A stretch of DNA of 27,679 bases from a virus, in the IMG/VR virus record IMGVR_UViG_3300009184_004198, positions 1 through 27,679 of that record; one strand, given 5' to 3'. The notes beneath the pieces were generated by a model. The model was not told where the DNA came from, did no database searches, and saw nothing but the letters and a program-made list of their open reading frames with translations. How positions within the stretch are numbered: position 1 is the stretch's first letter; each line of letters opens with the position of its first letter. The position numbers were made by a program, and so were the translations under genes. This document shows, piece by piece, positions 20,718 through 26,831 of this stretch.

Positions 20718-21024
20718 ATATTGGAAAGAAGTGACGATTGGATTAGTCTTCATTTCTATGTTAATTGCAATTATCGTATTGTTTAATAAACCACAAGTAA
20801 CTGTAACGATTGAAGATACAAAAAAAATTGAAGCTTTAAGAGACTCTGTTAATGTGTTGAACAAACAAATGAGTGATTTAAGAATTGCATATGACAATAA
20901 ACAAGGTGAGGTAATCACCAAAATCAAATACATCAAGGAAGAAAATGCTAAAGAAATTGGTAATCTTGGTAAGCTTAATCTTGTTCAGCGTGACAGCGTT
21001 TGGTCAAGTTTTGAAGCCCCATAG
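20698..21024 (+). CDS. Inner-membrane spanin-like protein
   Basis: 108 residues from ATG 20698 (a second ATG follows at 20701; the frame could also start at 20674 inside the holin gene). MMKFLTKYWKEVTIGLVFIS and ISMLIAIIVLFNK form a signal anchor, followed by a periplasmic helical region (DTKKIEALRDSVNVLNKQMS). This is the architecture of an i-spanin (Rz-like). It overlaps the holin-like gene upstream and the secreted coiled-coil gene downstream. Confidence 0.65.
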   Translation: MMKFLTKYWKEVTIGLVFISMLIAIIVLFNKPQVTVTIEDTKKIEALRDSVNVLNKQMSDLRIAYDNKQGEVITKIKYIKEENAKEIGNLGKLNLVQRDSVWSSFEAP

Positions 21025-21385
21025 AATTGTATATGAAGGTGACACAGGAGTGTTCTTCAATAAAACACAAGAGTTATTGTTATTGACAATTATTAAAACT
21101 GAAAAGGCTCAGAAGAAAGAGATTGAACAGTTATATATCTATAAAGATAATTGTGATAATCAGTTGAAGGATGAACAAAAACACTCTGAAGATTTGAACC
21201 GAGCGTTTACAAGTATGGAGACTGAGGCTAAATCTCAAAGAGATAAGTACCAAGAAGAAGTTGTTAAACATACTGAAACTAAATTAAAACTTGATAAACA
21301 AAAAGGTAAATCAAAAACTTTTAGAAATATTGCAATTGGTGAAGGTATTGGTTTAATTGGACTACTTTTTTTACTTTTACATTGA
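20945..21385 (+). CDS. Secreted coiled-coil protein overlapping the i-spanin, o-spanin candidate
   Basis: 146 residues, beginning inside the preceding gene in another frame, with an 80-nt overlap. MLKKLVILVSLILFSVTAFG is a signal peptide cleaved near FGQ; there is no lipobox Cys. A coiled coil follows (QKKEIEQLYIYKDNCDNQLK, and later QRDKYQEEVVKHTETKLKLD), and the C-terminus is hydrophobic (IAIGEGIGLIGLLFLLLH). The overlap resembles Rz/Rz1, but an Rz1 protein would be a lipoprotein; here outer-membrane anchoring could be by the C-terminal segment. Role in outer-membrane disruption is inferred from position. Confidence 0.6.
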   Translation: MLKKLVILVSLILFSVTAFGQVLKPHRIVYEGDTGVFFNKTQELLLLTIIKTEKAQKKEIEQLYIYKDNCDNQLKDEQKHSEDLNRAFTSMETEAKSQRDKYQEEVVKHTETKLKLDKQKGKSKTFRNIAIGEGIGLIGLLFLLLH

Positions 21386-21416
21386 TTATTAAATTAATTA
21401 TTCATATTAATTTGAT

Positions 21417-22379
21417 ATGAAAATATTAATTACAGGTGGACTCGGGTTTATCGGGTCCAATTTTTATAACTATATTAGTGAAAAATACCCTAATTATGAG
21501 TTAGTTATTTTGGATTGCGAGACATACGCGGCGAATCCTAAGAATATTGATGATATTAGGAATGCCAGAGTAATCAAATTTGACATTTTAGATAGAGATA
21601 GGGTATTCAAATTATTTGGGACTTATGGGTTTGATACTGTTATCCATTTTGCTGCTGAGTCACACGTAGATAATTCAATTTTAAATCCATTTAAGTTTGT
21701 TCAAACAAACATCATTGGTACCCTAAATCTATTAGACGCTTCGGTTAAGTACGGTATAAATCTATTTTACCATATATCTACTGATGAGGTATTTGGACAT
21801 TTAGGACCAACAGGTTCATTTGACGAGAGTACTCCCTATGACCCAAGAAGTCCTTATTCTGCTTCCAAAGCATCTTCTGACCATTTTGTCAGAGCTTACC
21901 ATTACACATTTGGATTACCAGTTATTATCTCAAATTGTTCAAATAATTTTGGACCAAATCAACACGAGGAGAAATTAATTCCAACCATTATTAAAAATAT
22001 CATTAACGGTTTACCAATACCTGTATATGGTAATGGTACGAATGTGAGAGATTGGTTATTTGTTATGGACCACGTGGATGCTATTGATACTATTCTACAC
22101 AAGGGTAGAGTTGGTGAGACGTATTGTATTGGTGGTGGTAATGAGATGAATAATTTGAGATTAGTTAAAATGATTTGTGATAGGATTGACTACATCAAGG
22201 AATGGGAACAGAACTCACAAGAGTTGATTACCTTTGTTGAAGACAGAAAAGGGCACGACTTTAGATATTCAATCAACTACGATAAGATTAAAACTACGTT
22301 AGGGTGGGAACCTAAAACAAATTTTAACGAGGCTCTTGATAAAACAATAGATTATTATTTAAAAAAATTTGGAAATTGA
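21417..22379 (+). CDS. rmlB: dTDP-glucose 4,6-dehydratase (RmlB-like)
   Basis: 320 residues of the extended SDR family. ITGGLGFIGSNFYNYIS is the NAD-binding site; DTVIHFAAESHVDNSI, STDEVFGHLG (with the Thr-Asp-Glu dehydratase triad) and YSASKASSDHFVRAYHYTFG (Tyr-x3-Lys) are the active-site blocks; NCSNNFGPNQHEEKLIPTII, RDWLFVMDHVDAID and KGHDFRYSINYDKI are further RmlB signatures. It converts dTDP-glucose to the 4-keto-6-deoxy sugar, precursor of rhamnose and other deoxysugars. No RmlA, C or D is in the window, so it would tap host precursors, for example to alter surface glycans. A closely related UDP/dTDP-sugar dehydratase cannot be excluded. Confidence 0.9.
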   Translation: MKILITGGLGFIGSNFYNYISEKYPNYELVILDCETYAANPKNIDDIRNARVIKFDILDRDRVFKLFGTYGFDTVIHFAAESHVDNSILNPFKFVQTNIIGTLNLLDASVKYGINLFYHISTDEVFGHLGPTGSFDESTPYDPRSPYSASKASSDHFVRAYHYTFGLPVIISNCSNNFGPNQHEEKLIPTIIKNIINGLPIPVYGNGTNVRDWLFVMDHVDAIDTILHKGRVGETYCIGGGNEMNNLRLVKMICDRIDYIKEWEQNSQELITFVEDRKGHDFRYSINYDKIKTTLGWEPKTNFNEALDKTIDYYLKKFGN

Positions 22380-22399
22380 ATAATTATTTCTTAGTTTTG
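22369..22399 (+). promoter_or_regulatory. Bacteroidetes-type promoter, leaderless start
   Basis: TTG (22369-22371), 20 nt, TAGTTTTG (22392-22399), 4 nt, ATG 22404. It overlaps the end of the sugar-dehydratase gene. Confidence 0.65.
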
Positions 22400-22403
22400 T
22401 CCT

Positions 22404-22655
22404 ATGAATAACAGAACAGTAACAATCACTCATAAAGACTTCGGTCAAATACTATCACAAACATTCACTGACGCAACTCAATTGAAAATGTTTTTGAATA
22501 TGATTCATGTATCATTAGTTAACAAGGAAGAATTCTCAATATTCAATGGAGTGAATGAACTTACTCACATTCCATATGAAATTCTTAAAACTTGTTTAAT
22601 TTTTACAAAAGAGAATCAAATTTCATTTACTGAAATAGTAAAAAGTAAAATTTAA
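22404..22655 (+). CDS. Unknown protein, 83 residues
   Basis: Starts MNNRTVTITHKDFGQILSQT. Compact alpha/beta composition, no Cys pairs except one Cys, no membrane segment. It has its own leaderless host-type promoter and is followed by a hairpin-rich terminator. No family recognised. Confidence 0.62.
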   Translation: MNNRTVTITHKDFGQILSQTFTDATQLKMFLNMIHVSLVNKEEFSIFNGVNELTHIPYEILKTCLIFTKENQISFTEIVKSKI

Positions 22656-22702
22656 AAATCTTTGTAACAACAAAGTGGTGGACGACCAATGGTCGGGTTC
22701 TT

Positions 22703-22730
22703 AAAAAGGTGGGTGACCACCTTTTTTATT
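22703..22730 (+). terminator. Intrinsic terminator with an upstream competing hairpin
   Basis: AAGGTGG-GTGA-CCACCTT followed by T. Just upstream, CGACC-AAT-GGTCG forms a hairpin, and another GTGGTGG (about 22674-22680) could pair with the terminator's CCACC, which would allow an attenuator-like switch. Confidence 0.7.
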
Positions 22731-22736
22731 TAACAA

Positions 22737-22747
22737 CATATTTATTA
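22737..22747 (+). promoter_or_regulatory. Candidate late promoter, ATATTTAT motif
   Basis: CATATTTATTA, 2 nt before the ATG at 22750 and after a terminator. Confidence 0.5.
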
Positions 22748-22749
22748 GT

Positions 22750-23037
22750 ATGAAAAAAATTATAATAAAAGAATCACAACTTGAAGTAATTAAAAAATCT
22801 CTTAATGAGGGTAAGGATAATGATTTGGTAAAAGAACAACTTTTTATAATTTCCACATTAAGTAATGAAATATTAGAATCATTGGATAATGGGGATGTCT
22901 TAGACGACTGGATGAAAAGTAAAATTGCTCAGTGTGAAGAGAATATAAGAAATATCGTCAAATCATTTTATTATAAGGAAACTCAGGGTAAACCTGATTT
23001 GGAAGAGAAGTTAAAAGATTTAGTAATCGGTAAGTAA
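22750..23037 (+). CDS. Small helical protein with N-terminal IIKE tag
   Basis: 95 residues starting MKKIIIKESQLEVIKKSLNE, a variant of the LITE-type N-terminus. The rest is acidic and helical (EQLFIISTLSNEILESLDNG, EENIRNIVKSFYYKET). Late-type motif upstream. Could be a packaged small protein; otherwise unknown. Confidence 0.62.
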   Translation: MKKIIIKESQLEVIKKSLNEGKDNDLVKEQLFIISTLSNEILESLDNGDVLDDWMKSKIAQCEENIRNIVKSFYYKETQGKPDLEEKLKDLVIGK

Positions 23038-23057
23038 TTTGACAATTACTTATTTTT
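23032..23057 (+). terminator. Intrinsic terminator overlapping a stop codon
   Basis: AAGTAATT-TGAC-AATTACTT followed by ATTTTT; the stop codon of the preceding gene lies inside the stem. Confidence 0.75.
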
Positions 23058-23075
23058 CAATTAAGTTTGTTTATT

Positions 23076-23294
23076 ATGAGTTATTTAAAAACATCTTTAA
23101 ACATTCTTTTATTGATTTTCTTACCATATTATTTGGAAATCTATTATCCATGGTTTGATAATTTCACACCCGATTCTGTTTTTTATAAATGGATGTTTGG
23201 GTTTGTCAGACTTGAACTATTAGTGTTCATTGTTGTTTTCATATATAACGTTATCAAAGTTTTAAGTGAACAAAATATTGAAAATGAACAATAA
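23076..23294 (+). CDS. Small membrane protein, 72 residues
   Basis: Start at ATG 23076 is preferred over the TTG at 23067. Two hydrophobic segments, LNILLLIFLPYYLEIYYPWF and LELLVFIVVFIYNVIKVL, with a short loop and a charged end. It overlaps the methylglyoxal synthase gene by 11 nt, so the two are probably translationally coupled. Function unknown. Confidence 0.6.
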   Translation: MSYLKTSLNILLLIFLPYYLEIYYPWFDNFTPDSVFYKWMFGFVRLELLVFIVVFIYNVIKVLSEQNIENEQ

Positions 23295-23670
23295 ATTTAA
23301 TATTGCGGTAATCGCCCATGACAATAAGAAAGCAGACATGGTTGCTTTCATTATGAAGAGGTTAGACTTCTTCAAACGTAGGGCTAACATCTACGCGACA
23401 GGAACAACAGGTAAACACATTGAGTTTGCCGGTGTTAAAGTTAATAGGTTACAATCAGGACCTATGGGTGGTGACGCTCAGATTGCCGCCAAGATTGTTG
23501 ATAAAGATATTGATTATGTAATCTTCTTTATTGACCCATTATCATCACATCCCCACGAGGTGGATGTTCAAATGGTGTTAAGAATATGTAATGTGACTGA
23601 CACACCAATTGCCACAAATTACTCAATGGCAAGTATGATGATTAATTATTTGGAAAGTGAGGAAGTTTAA
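23284..23670 (+). CDS. mgsA: Methylglyoxal synthase
   Basis: 128 residues from ATG 23284; an in-frame GTG at 23266 is less likely. FNIAVIAHDNKKADMV, YATGTTGKHIEFAGV, RLQSGPMGGDAQIAA, IFFIDPLSSHPHEVDVQMVL and TPIATNYSMASMMI align with the whole MgsA fold, including the His-Asp pair, the Asp of GPMGGD and the D-P-L...PH..DV block. It converts dihydroxyacetone phosphate to methylglyoxal, bypassing lower glycolysis and releasing phosphate. It is slightly shorter than the E. coli enzyme at the C-terminus. A metabolic gene of this kind is unusual in phages. Confidence 0.92.
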   Translation: MNNKFNIAVIAHDNKKADMVAFIMKRLDFFKRRANIYATGTTGKHIEFAGVKVNRLQSGPMGGDAQIAAKIVDKDIDYVIFFIDPLSSHPHEVDVQMVLRICNVTDTPIATNYSMASMMINYLESEEV

Positions 23671-23680
23671 TGTATCTTTG
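23650..23680 (+). promoter_or_regulatory. Bacteroidetes-type promoter
   Basis: TTG (23650-23652), 20 nt, TATCTTTG (23673-23680), ATG 16 nt later at 23697. It overlaps the end of mgsA. Confidence 0.65.
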
Positions 23681-23696
23681 TAAAAAAATATAATAT

Positions 23697-23912
23697 ATGA
23701 AGAAATTTTTTAATTGGTTTTGGTTGGTATTTTACTGTTTGTTACCAATCTATTTTATTGTAATTTTATTGGTATCGGCGTTTGGAGGATATCAAATAAG
23801 TGAAATGATTGATTACAATTGGTGGTTATTCTTTTTCGCATTTGAGATTTGGTTTACTTCTGTTGGTTCAAAAAGAATTGAAGATGGTTGGGAAAAAATA
23901 AAAGGGGAATAA
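23697..23912 (+). CDS. Small membrane protein, 71 residues
   Basis: MKKFFNWFWLVFYCLLPIYF begins a long hydrophobic segment, then a loop (GGYQISEMIDYN) and a second, Trp- and Phe-rich helix (WWLFFFAFEIWFTSV), ending in a charged tail. Two membrane helices. It precedes the truncated start of the cREC-like gene by one nucleotide. Function unknown. Confidence 0.6.
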   Translation: MKKFFNWFWLVFYCLLPIYFIVILLVSAFGGYQISEMIDYNWWLFFFAFEIWFTSVGSKRIEDGWEKIKGE

Positions 23913-23913
23913 A

Positions 23914-23943
23914 ATGAAGATTTATTTGGACGATGTTGTTTAA
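23914..23943 (+). pseudogene. Stranded 5' end of the cREC-like gene, cut off by the GIY-YIG insertion
   Basis: ATG followed by codons for MKIYLDDVV and a stop. The first eight residues match residues 3-10 of the intact gene downstream (RIYLDDVR), but with different synonymous codons (TTG GAC against CTA GAT). It is best read as the ancestral start of that gene, now separated by the 780-bp homing endonuclease gene. Confidence 0.65.
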
Positions 23944-23958
23944 TTTTTAATATTTTGG

Positions 23959-23969
23959 CATATTTATTA
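23959..23969 (+). promoter_or_regulatory. Candidate late promoter of the GIY-YIG gene
   Basis: CATATTTATTA, 4 nt before the ATG at 23974, identical to the copy before 22750. Confidence 0.5.
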
Positions 23970-23973
23970 TTAA

Positions 23974-24756
23974 ATGATGAATATTAAAAAAAAATCCGGA
24001 ATATATAAAATAACAAATATCGTAAATGATAAGGTTTATGTTGGAAGCGCTGTAAATATTGATTATAGATTTAAGACACATAAAAGATTATTAAAGGGTA
24101 ATAAACATTTTAATAATCATCTACAATCGTCTTATAATAAAAATGGTAAAGATAATTTTAGATTTGAAATTGTTGAGTTAGTTAATGAAGATACTTTATT
24201 GGAAAGAGAAACCTTTTGGATATCTTATCTGATGGCTAATAATCCTGATTATGGTTATAATAAGAGACTTATAGTTAATAGTAATTTGGGTATTAAGTTA
24301 TCTGATGTGACTAGAAAAAAATTGAGTGAAAGTCATTTAGGTCATAAAAGGACAGATGAAGCCAACAAAAAAATAATTGAATCTCAGTATAAAATAATTT
24401 GTCAATTTGATACGCAAGGAAAATATATTAGGAGTTTTAGTAGTCTACAAGAGGCGGCTTGTTTTTTAAATGTTAAATATACGACATCTATAACTGCATG
24501 TCTTAAAAAAAGATTACCATCGGCTCTTGGATATGCTTGGTGTTATGAAGATGAGAAAGAAACTTTCAAACCTGAACCATTAAAACGTACAACTACTAAA
24601 AAAATAAAAATAAAAGTAACTTGTATTTTAACTGAAAAAATTACTATATTTGAATCAATAAATGACGCTTCAAAAAATTTAAAAATTTCGTGGAATATGA
24701 TTAACAAAGCTTTTGAAAAAAAACAATATAAAAATTTAATATGGGAAAAGATTTAA
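23974..24756 (+). CDS. GIY-YIG homing endonuclease
   Basis: 260 residues (ATG 23974 or 23977). The catalytic domain has SGIYKITNIVNDKVYVGSA (GIY...YVG), a following Arg/His block (YRFKTHKRLL) and the Glu in LERETFWISYL. NUMOD3-type repeats follow (GIKLSDVTRKKLSESHLGHK), then NUMOD1-type DNA-binding segments (ICQFDTQGKYIRSFSSLQEA, and a second near the end). Lower GC and different codon use from its neighbours support recent entry. It sits between the stranded start and the intact copy of the cREC-like gene; its stop overlaps that gene's ATG (TAATG). Confidence 0.92.
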   Translation: MMNIKKKSGIYKITNIVNDKVYVGSAVNIDYRFKTHKRLLKGNKHFNNHLQSSYNKNGKDNFRFEIVELVNEDTLLERETFWISYLMANNPDYGYNKRLIVNSNLGIKLSDVTRKKLSESHLGHKRTDEANKKIIESQYKIICQFDTQGKYIRSFSSLQEAACFLNVKYTTSITACLKKRLPSALGYAWCYEDEKETFKPEPLKRTTTKKIKIKVTCILTEKITIFESINDASKNLKISWNMINKAFEKKQYKNLIWEKI

Positions 24757-25211
24757 TGGGGACACGAATTTATCTAGATGATGTTCGCACACCGAAGGAC
24801 AAGGACTGGATGGTTGTAAGAAACTACCACGAGTTTGTGAATTTGGTACAGAAAATTGGGATTAAGAATATCTCAACCATTTCATTGGACCACGACTTGG
24901 GTGATAGTGCTATGATTGAGTACCATACCAATGTGTCACCTAACTTCAAATTGGATTATGCGAACATCAATGAAAAGACTGGTTACGACGCATCTAAGTT
25001 CTTGGTTGATGAGTTCTATTCTCAATATCCTGAAAGATTGGAGATGAATCATTTTGACAAGAAGAAGGAACCAATAATGTTTCCAATTGTTTTGGTTCAT
25101 TCAGCTAACCCTATTGGGTCAGCAAATATGATGGGGTACATCAACAACTTTTTGATGAACGAATCGAAACCACAAACCTGTGTTAGACACACAATACCTC
25201 ACACCGTATGA
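24756..25211 (+). CDS. cREC-like (cyclic-phosphate-processing receiver domain) protein
   Basis: 151 residues from the ATG at 24756, which overlaps the GIY-YIG stop. RIYLDDVRTPKDKDWMVVRN and ISTISLDHDLGDSAM give the receiver-like fold with acidic residues LDD and LDHD, as I recall from cREC proteins, which have been predicted to act in RNA repair on cyclic-phosphate ends; a catalytic role is not established. The middle insert (YHTNVSPNFKLDYANINEKT) is longer than in minimal domains; MFPIVLVHSANPIGSANMMG forms the last strand and helix. It overlaps the next gene by 4 nt. Confidence 0.7.
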   Translation: MGTRIYLDDVRTPKDKDWMVVRNYHEFVNLVQKIGIKNISTISLDHDLGDSAMIEYHTNVSPNFKLDYANINEKTGYDASKFLVDEFYSQYPERLEMNHFDKKKEPIMFPIVLVHSANPIGSANMMGYINNFLMNESKPQTCVRHTIPHTV

Positions 25212-25420
25212 TTAGTAGAATATCAATTGACGTTGAATTAACTTTAGACCAACGTATTGAGATTATTGAAAAGATTGACCAACATTTTGATATTCTTGAT
25301 TTTGGAATCAATAGTAATTTCAATAGAGATACTGAAGACAAGGATTTACATTCACAAATTGATAATATGTATCCTGGTGTTCCAAGAAAGGTAACTGCTT
25401 ATTATATAATTAATAATTAA
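25208..25420 (+). CDS. Unknown protein, 70 residues
   Basis: Starts MISRISIDVELTLDQRIEII, overlapping the stop of the cREC-like gene (ATGA). Acidic, soluble, likely beta-alpha-beta. Tight coupling suggests work with the cREC-like protein, but no motif supports a function. Confidence 0.62.
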   Translation: MISRISIDVELTLDQRIEIIEKIDQHFDILDFGINSNFNRDTEDKDLHSQIDNMYPGVPRKVTAYYIINN

Positions 25421-25425
25421 AAAAT

Positions 25426-25596
25426 ATGTTTTACTTTATTAAAGCTTTCTTTTTTATCTGTTTCTTGGTTGTAATATTCTGTATTGGAATAATAATTCTT
25501 GGAGAATATTTTGTTGGTAAGTTTAAAAGTAGTAAATTTGCTGAGTGGTGGAAAAAACATATCATCACTCAAATACCTGAAGATTATGAAGATTAA
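25426..25596 (+). CDS. Single-pass membrane micro-protein, 56 residues
   Basis: ATG 25426 begins MFYFIKAFFFICFLVVIFCI and continues with GIIILGEYFVG; a polar tail with KFAEWWKKHIITQIPEDYED follows. One N-terminal membrane helix with a cytoplasmic-like basic and Trp-rich tail. It starts 5 nt after the previous stop and overlaps the metallophosphoesterase gene by 11 nt, strong signs that it is a true gene. Confidence 0.65.
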   Translation: MFYFIKAFFFICFLVVIFCIGIIILGEYFVGKFKSSKFAEWWKKHIITQIPEDYED

Positions 25597-26269
25597 AGTA
25601 ACATTATTATCAGATACCCACACAAAGGAAAGAAACGTCCTTGTAAGTGGTGGTGACTTGATTTTACATAGCGGTGATGTTATGAACTCTGGTTATGAGT
25701 GGGAAGATTTGTATGACTTCTTAACTTGGTTCAGTGAGTTACCATACAAGATGAAGGTATTTGTTCCTGGTAATCACGACAGATACATTGAGGACAAACC
25801 ATTTGATGCTTGGAAGATGATTCGTGAGTTTAACGACAAAGGTGTTATTTGTTTGATTGATGACTTCGTTGAGTTTGAGGGATTGAAAATCTATGGAAGT
25901 CCTTGGCAACCTGAGTTCTACAATTGGGCATTCAACTTACCACGTAATGGATGGGAGATTGAACAAAAGTGGAAAGATATTCCTGATGACACGGATATCT
26001 TATTGACACACGGACCGGCTTGGGGTATCCTGGATACAGTTGTAAATCGTCGTGATTTTAATCTTGGATGTGAGATGCTTACAAAACGATTGGAAACATT
26101 ACATCCATTAATTCACAACTGTGGACATATCCATTCAGGTTATGGTTATGTTGAGAAGAACGGAACACACTTCTTCAACTCGTCTGTGTTGGATGAGCGT
26201 TATTCTCACAACCAAAAACCTTTTGACATTACAATTAATTTAGAAAATAAACAAATAGATATAATATGA
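25586..26269 (+). CDS. Calcineurin-like metallophosphoesterase
   Basis: 227 residues from ATG 25586. The metal-binding motifs are complete: SDTH (D-x-H), LILHSGDVMNSG (GD), VFVPGNHDRY (GNHD), LLTHGPAWG and NCGHIHSGYG (GH-x-H). The layout resembles the MPPED/class III phosphodiesterase group, which act on cyclic nucleotides or phosphodiesters. With a cREC-like gene just upstream, RNA-end or cyclic-nucleotide processing is a plausible shared theme; counteracting nucleotide second messengers of host defence is another. The substrate cannot be decided here. Confidence 0.85.
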   Translation: MKIKVTLLSDTHTKERNVLVSGGDLILHSGDVMNSGYEWEDLYDFLTWFSELPYKMKVFVPGNHDRYIEDKPFDAWKMIREFNDKGVICLIDDFVEFEGLKIYGSPWQPEFYNWAFNLPRNGWEIEQKWKDIPDDTDILLTHGPAWGILDTVVNRRDFNLGCEMLTKRLETLHPLIHNCGHIHSGYGYVEKNGTHFFNSSVLDERYSHNQKPFDITINLENKQIDII

Positions 26270-26535
26270 GAAAATCAAATTTTTATGTGGTGATGTTATT
26301 CACATTACTAACAATTATGGCGACAATGGTATCTTGTACCGACGCGACAATGAGTAAGATGGGTGGATATGGAGATACCTTTACGATTAAAGTTCTTGGA
26401 CCTGACACTATGATTACCTATCACTCAACAGGAAAGGTTATTAGTGAGAAAGAAAGTGACGGATATTACTTTACAAATCGTGAAAATGGTAAACTGGTTG
26501 AAGTGAGTGGAAACATTATAATTGAACAAGAATAA
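26266..26535 (+). CDS. Small lipoprotein, 89 residues
   Basis: Overlaps the preceding stop by 4 nt (ATGA). MRKSNFYVVMLFTLLTIMAT followed by MVSC is a lipoprotein signal with Cys24. The mature part has TFTIKVLGPDTMITYHSTGK and YYFTNRENGKLVEVSG, a small beta domain that I believe recurs in phage lipoproteins. Envelope-located; a superinfection-related role is only a guess. Its stop overlaps the next start (TAATG). Confidence 0.72.
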   Translation: MRKSNFYVVMLFTLLTIMATMVSCTDATMSKMGGYGDTFTIKVLGPDTMITYHSTGKVISEKESDGYYFTNRENGKLVEVSGNIIIEQE

Positions 26536-26627
26536 TGTTAGCACTTGGATGTTTACTGATAGGGATATGGACAGGGATGTTCATATCCTTTCTTGTGACT
26601 AAACCTTTTTATAATAAAGAAAAATGA
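26535..26627 (+). CDS. 30-residue membrane micro-protein
   Basis: ATG 26535 overlaps the lipoprotein stop (TAATG) and its own stop overlaps the next ATG (ATGA at 26624). The product, MLALGCLLIGIWTGMFISFL then VTKPFYNKEK, is a single membrane helix with a basic tail. Overlaps on both sides make chance unlikely. Confidence 0.6.
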   Translation: MLALGCLLIGIWTGMFISFLVTKPFYNKEK

Positions 26628-26809
26628 GTGGACATAGTATGAAAATGTTAGAGGATTACCTCTACGAAAAGAAAAAACAAGCTGAAAGATTGAAAGATAA
26701 TACATCTCAAAAAGATTACTTCAAAGGACAAGTTGAAATAATCGACGAAATTTTATCAGACATGAAAAAAAAACCCATACCTTTTAATCCTTGGTTGATG
26801 CCGTTTTAA
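26624..26809 (+). CDS. Helical small protein, 61 residues
   Basis: Overlaps the preceding stop by 4 nt. MSGHSMKMLEDYLYEKKKQA and YFKGQVEIIDEILSDMKKK form two charged helices, then a Pro-rich end (PIPFNPWLMPF). No known motif. Confidence 0.6.
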   Translation: MSGHSMKMLEDYLYEKKKQAERLKDNTSQKDYFKGQVEIIDEILSDMKKKPIPFNPWLMPF

Positions 26810-26827
26810 AATTTTTTCTTATCTTTG
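26795..26827 (+). promoter_or_regulatory. Bacteroidetes-type promoter, leaderless start
   Basis: TTG (26795-26797), 22 nt, TATCTTTG (26820-26827), 4 nt, ATG 26832. Confidence 0.55.
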
Positions 26828-26831
26828 TGGT

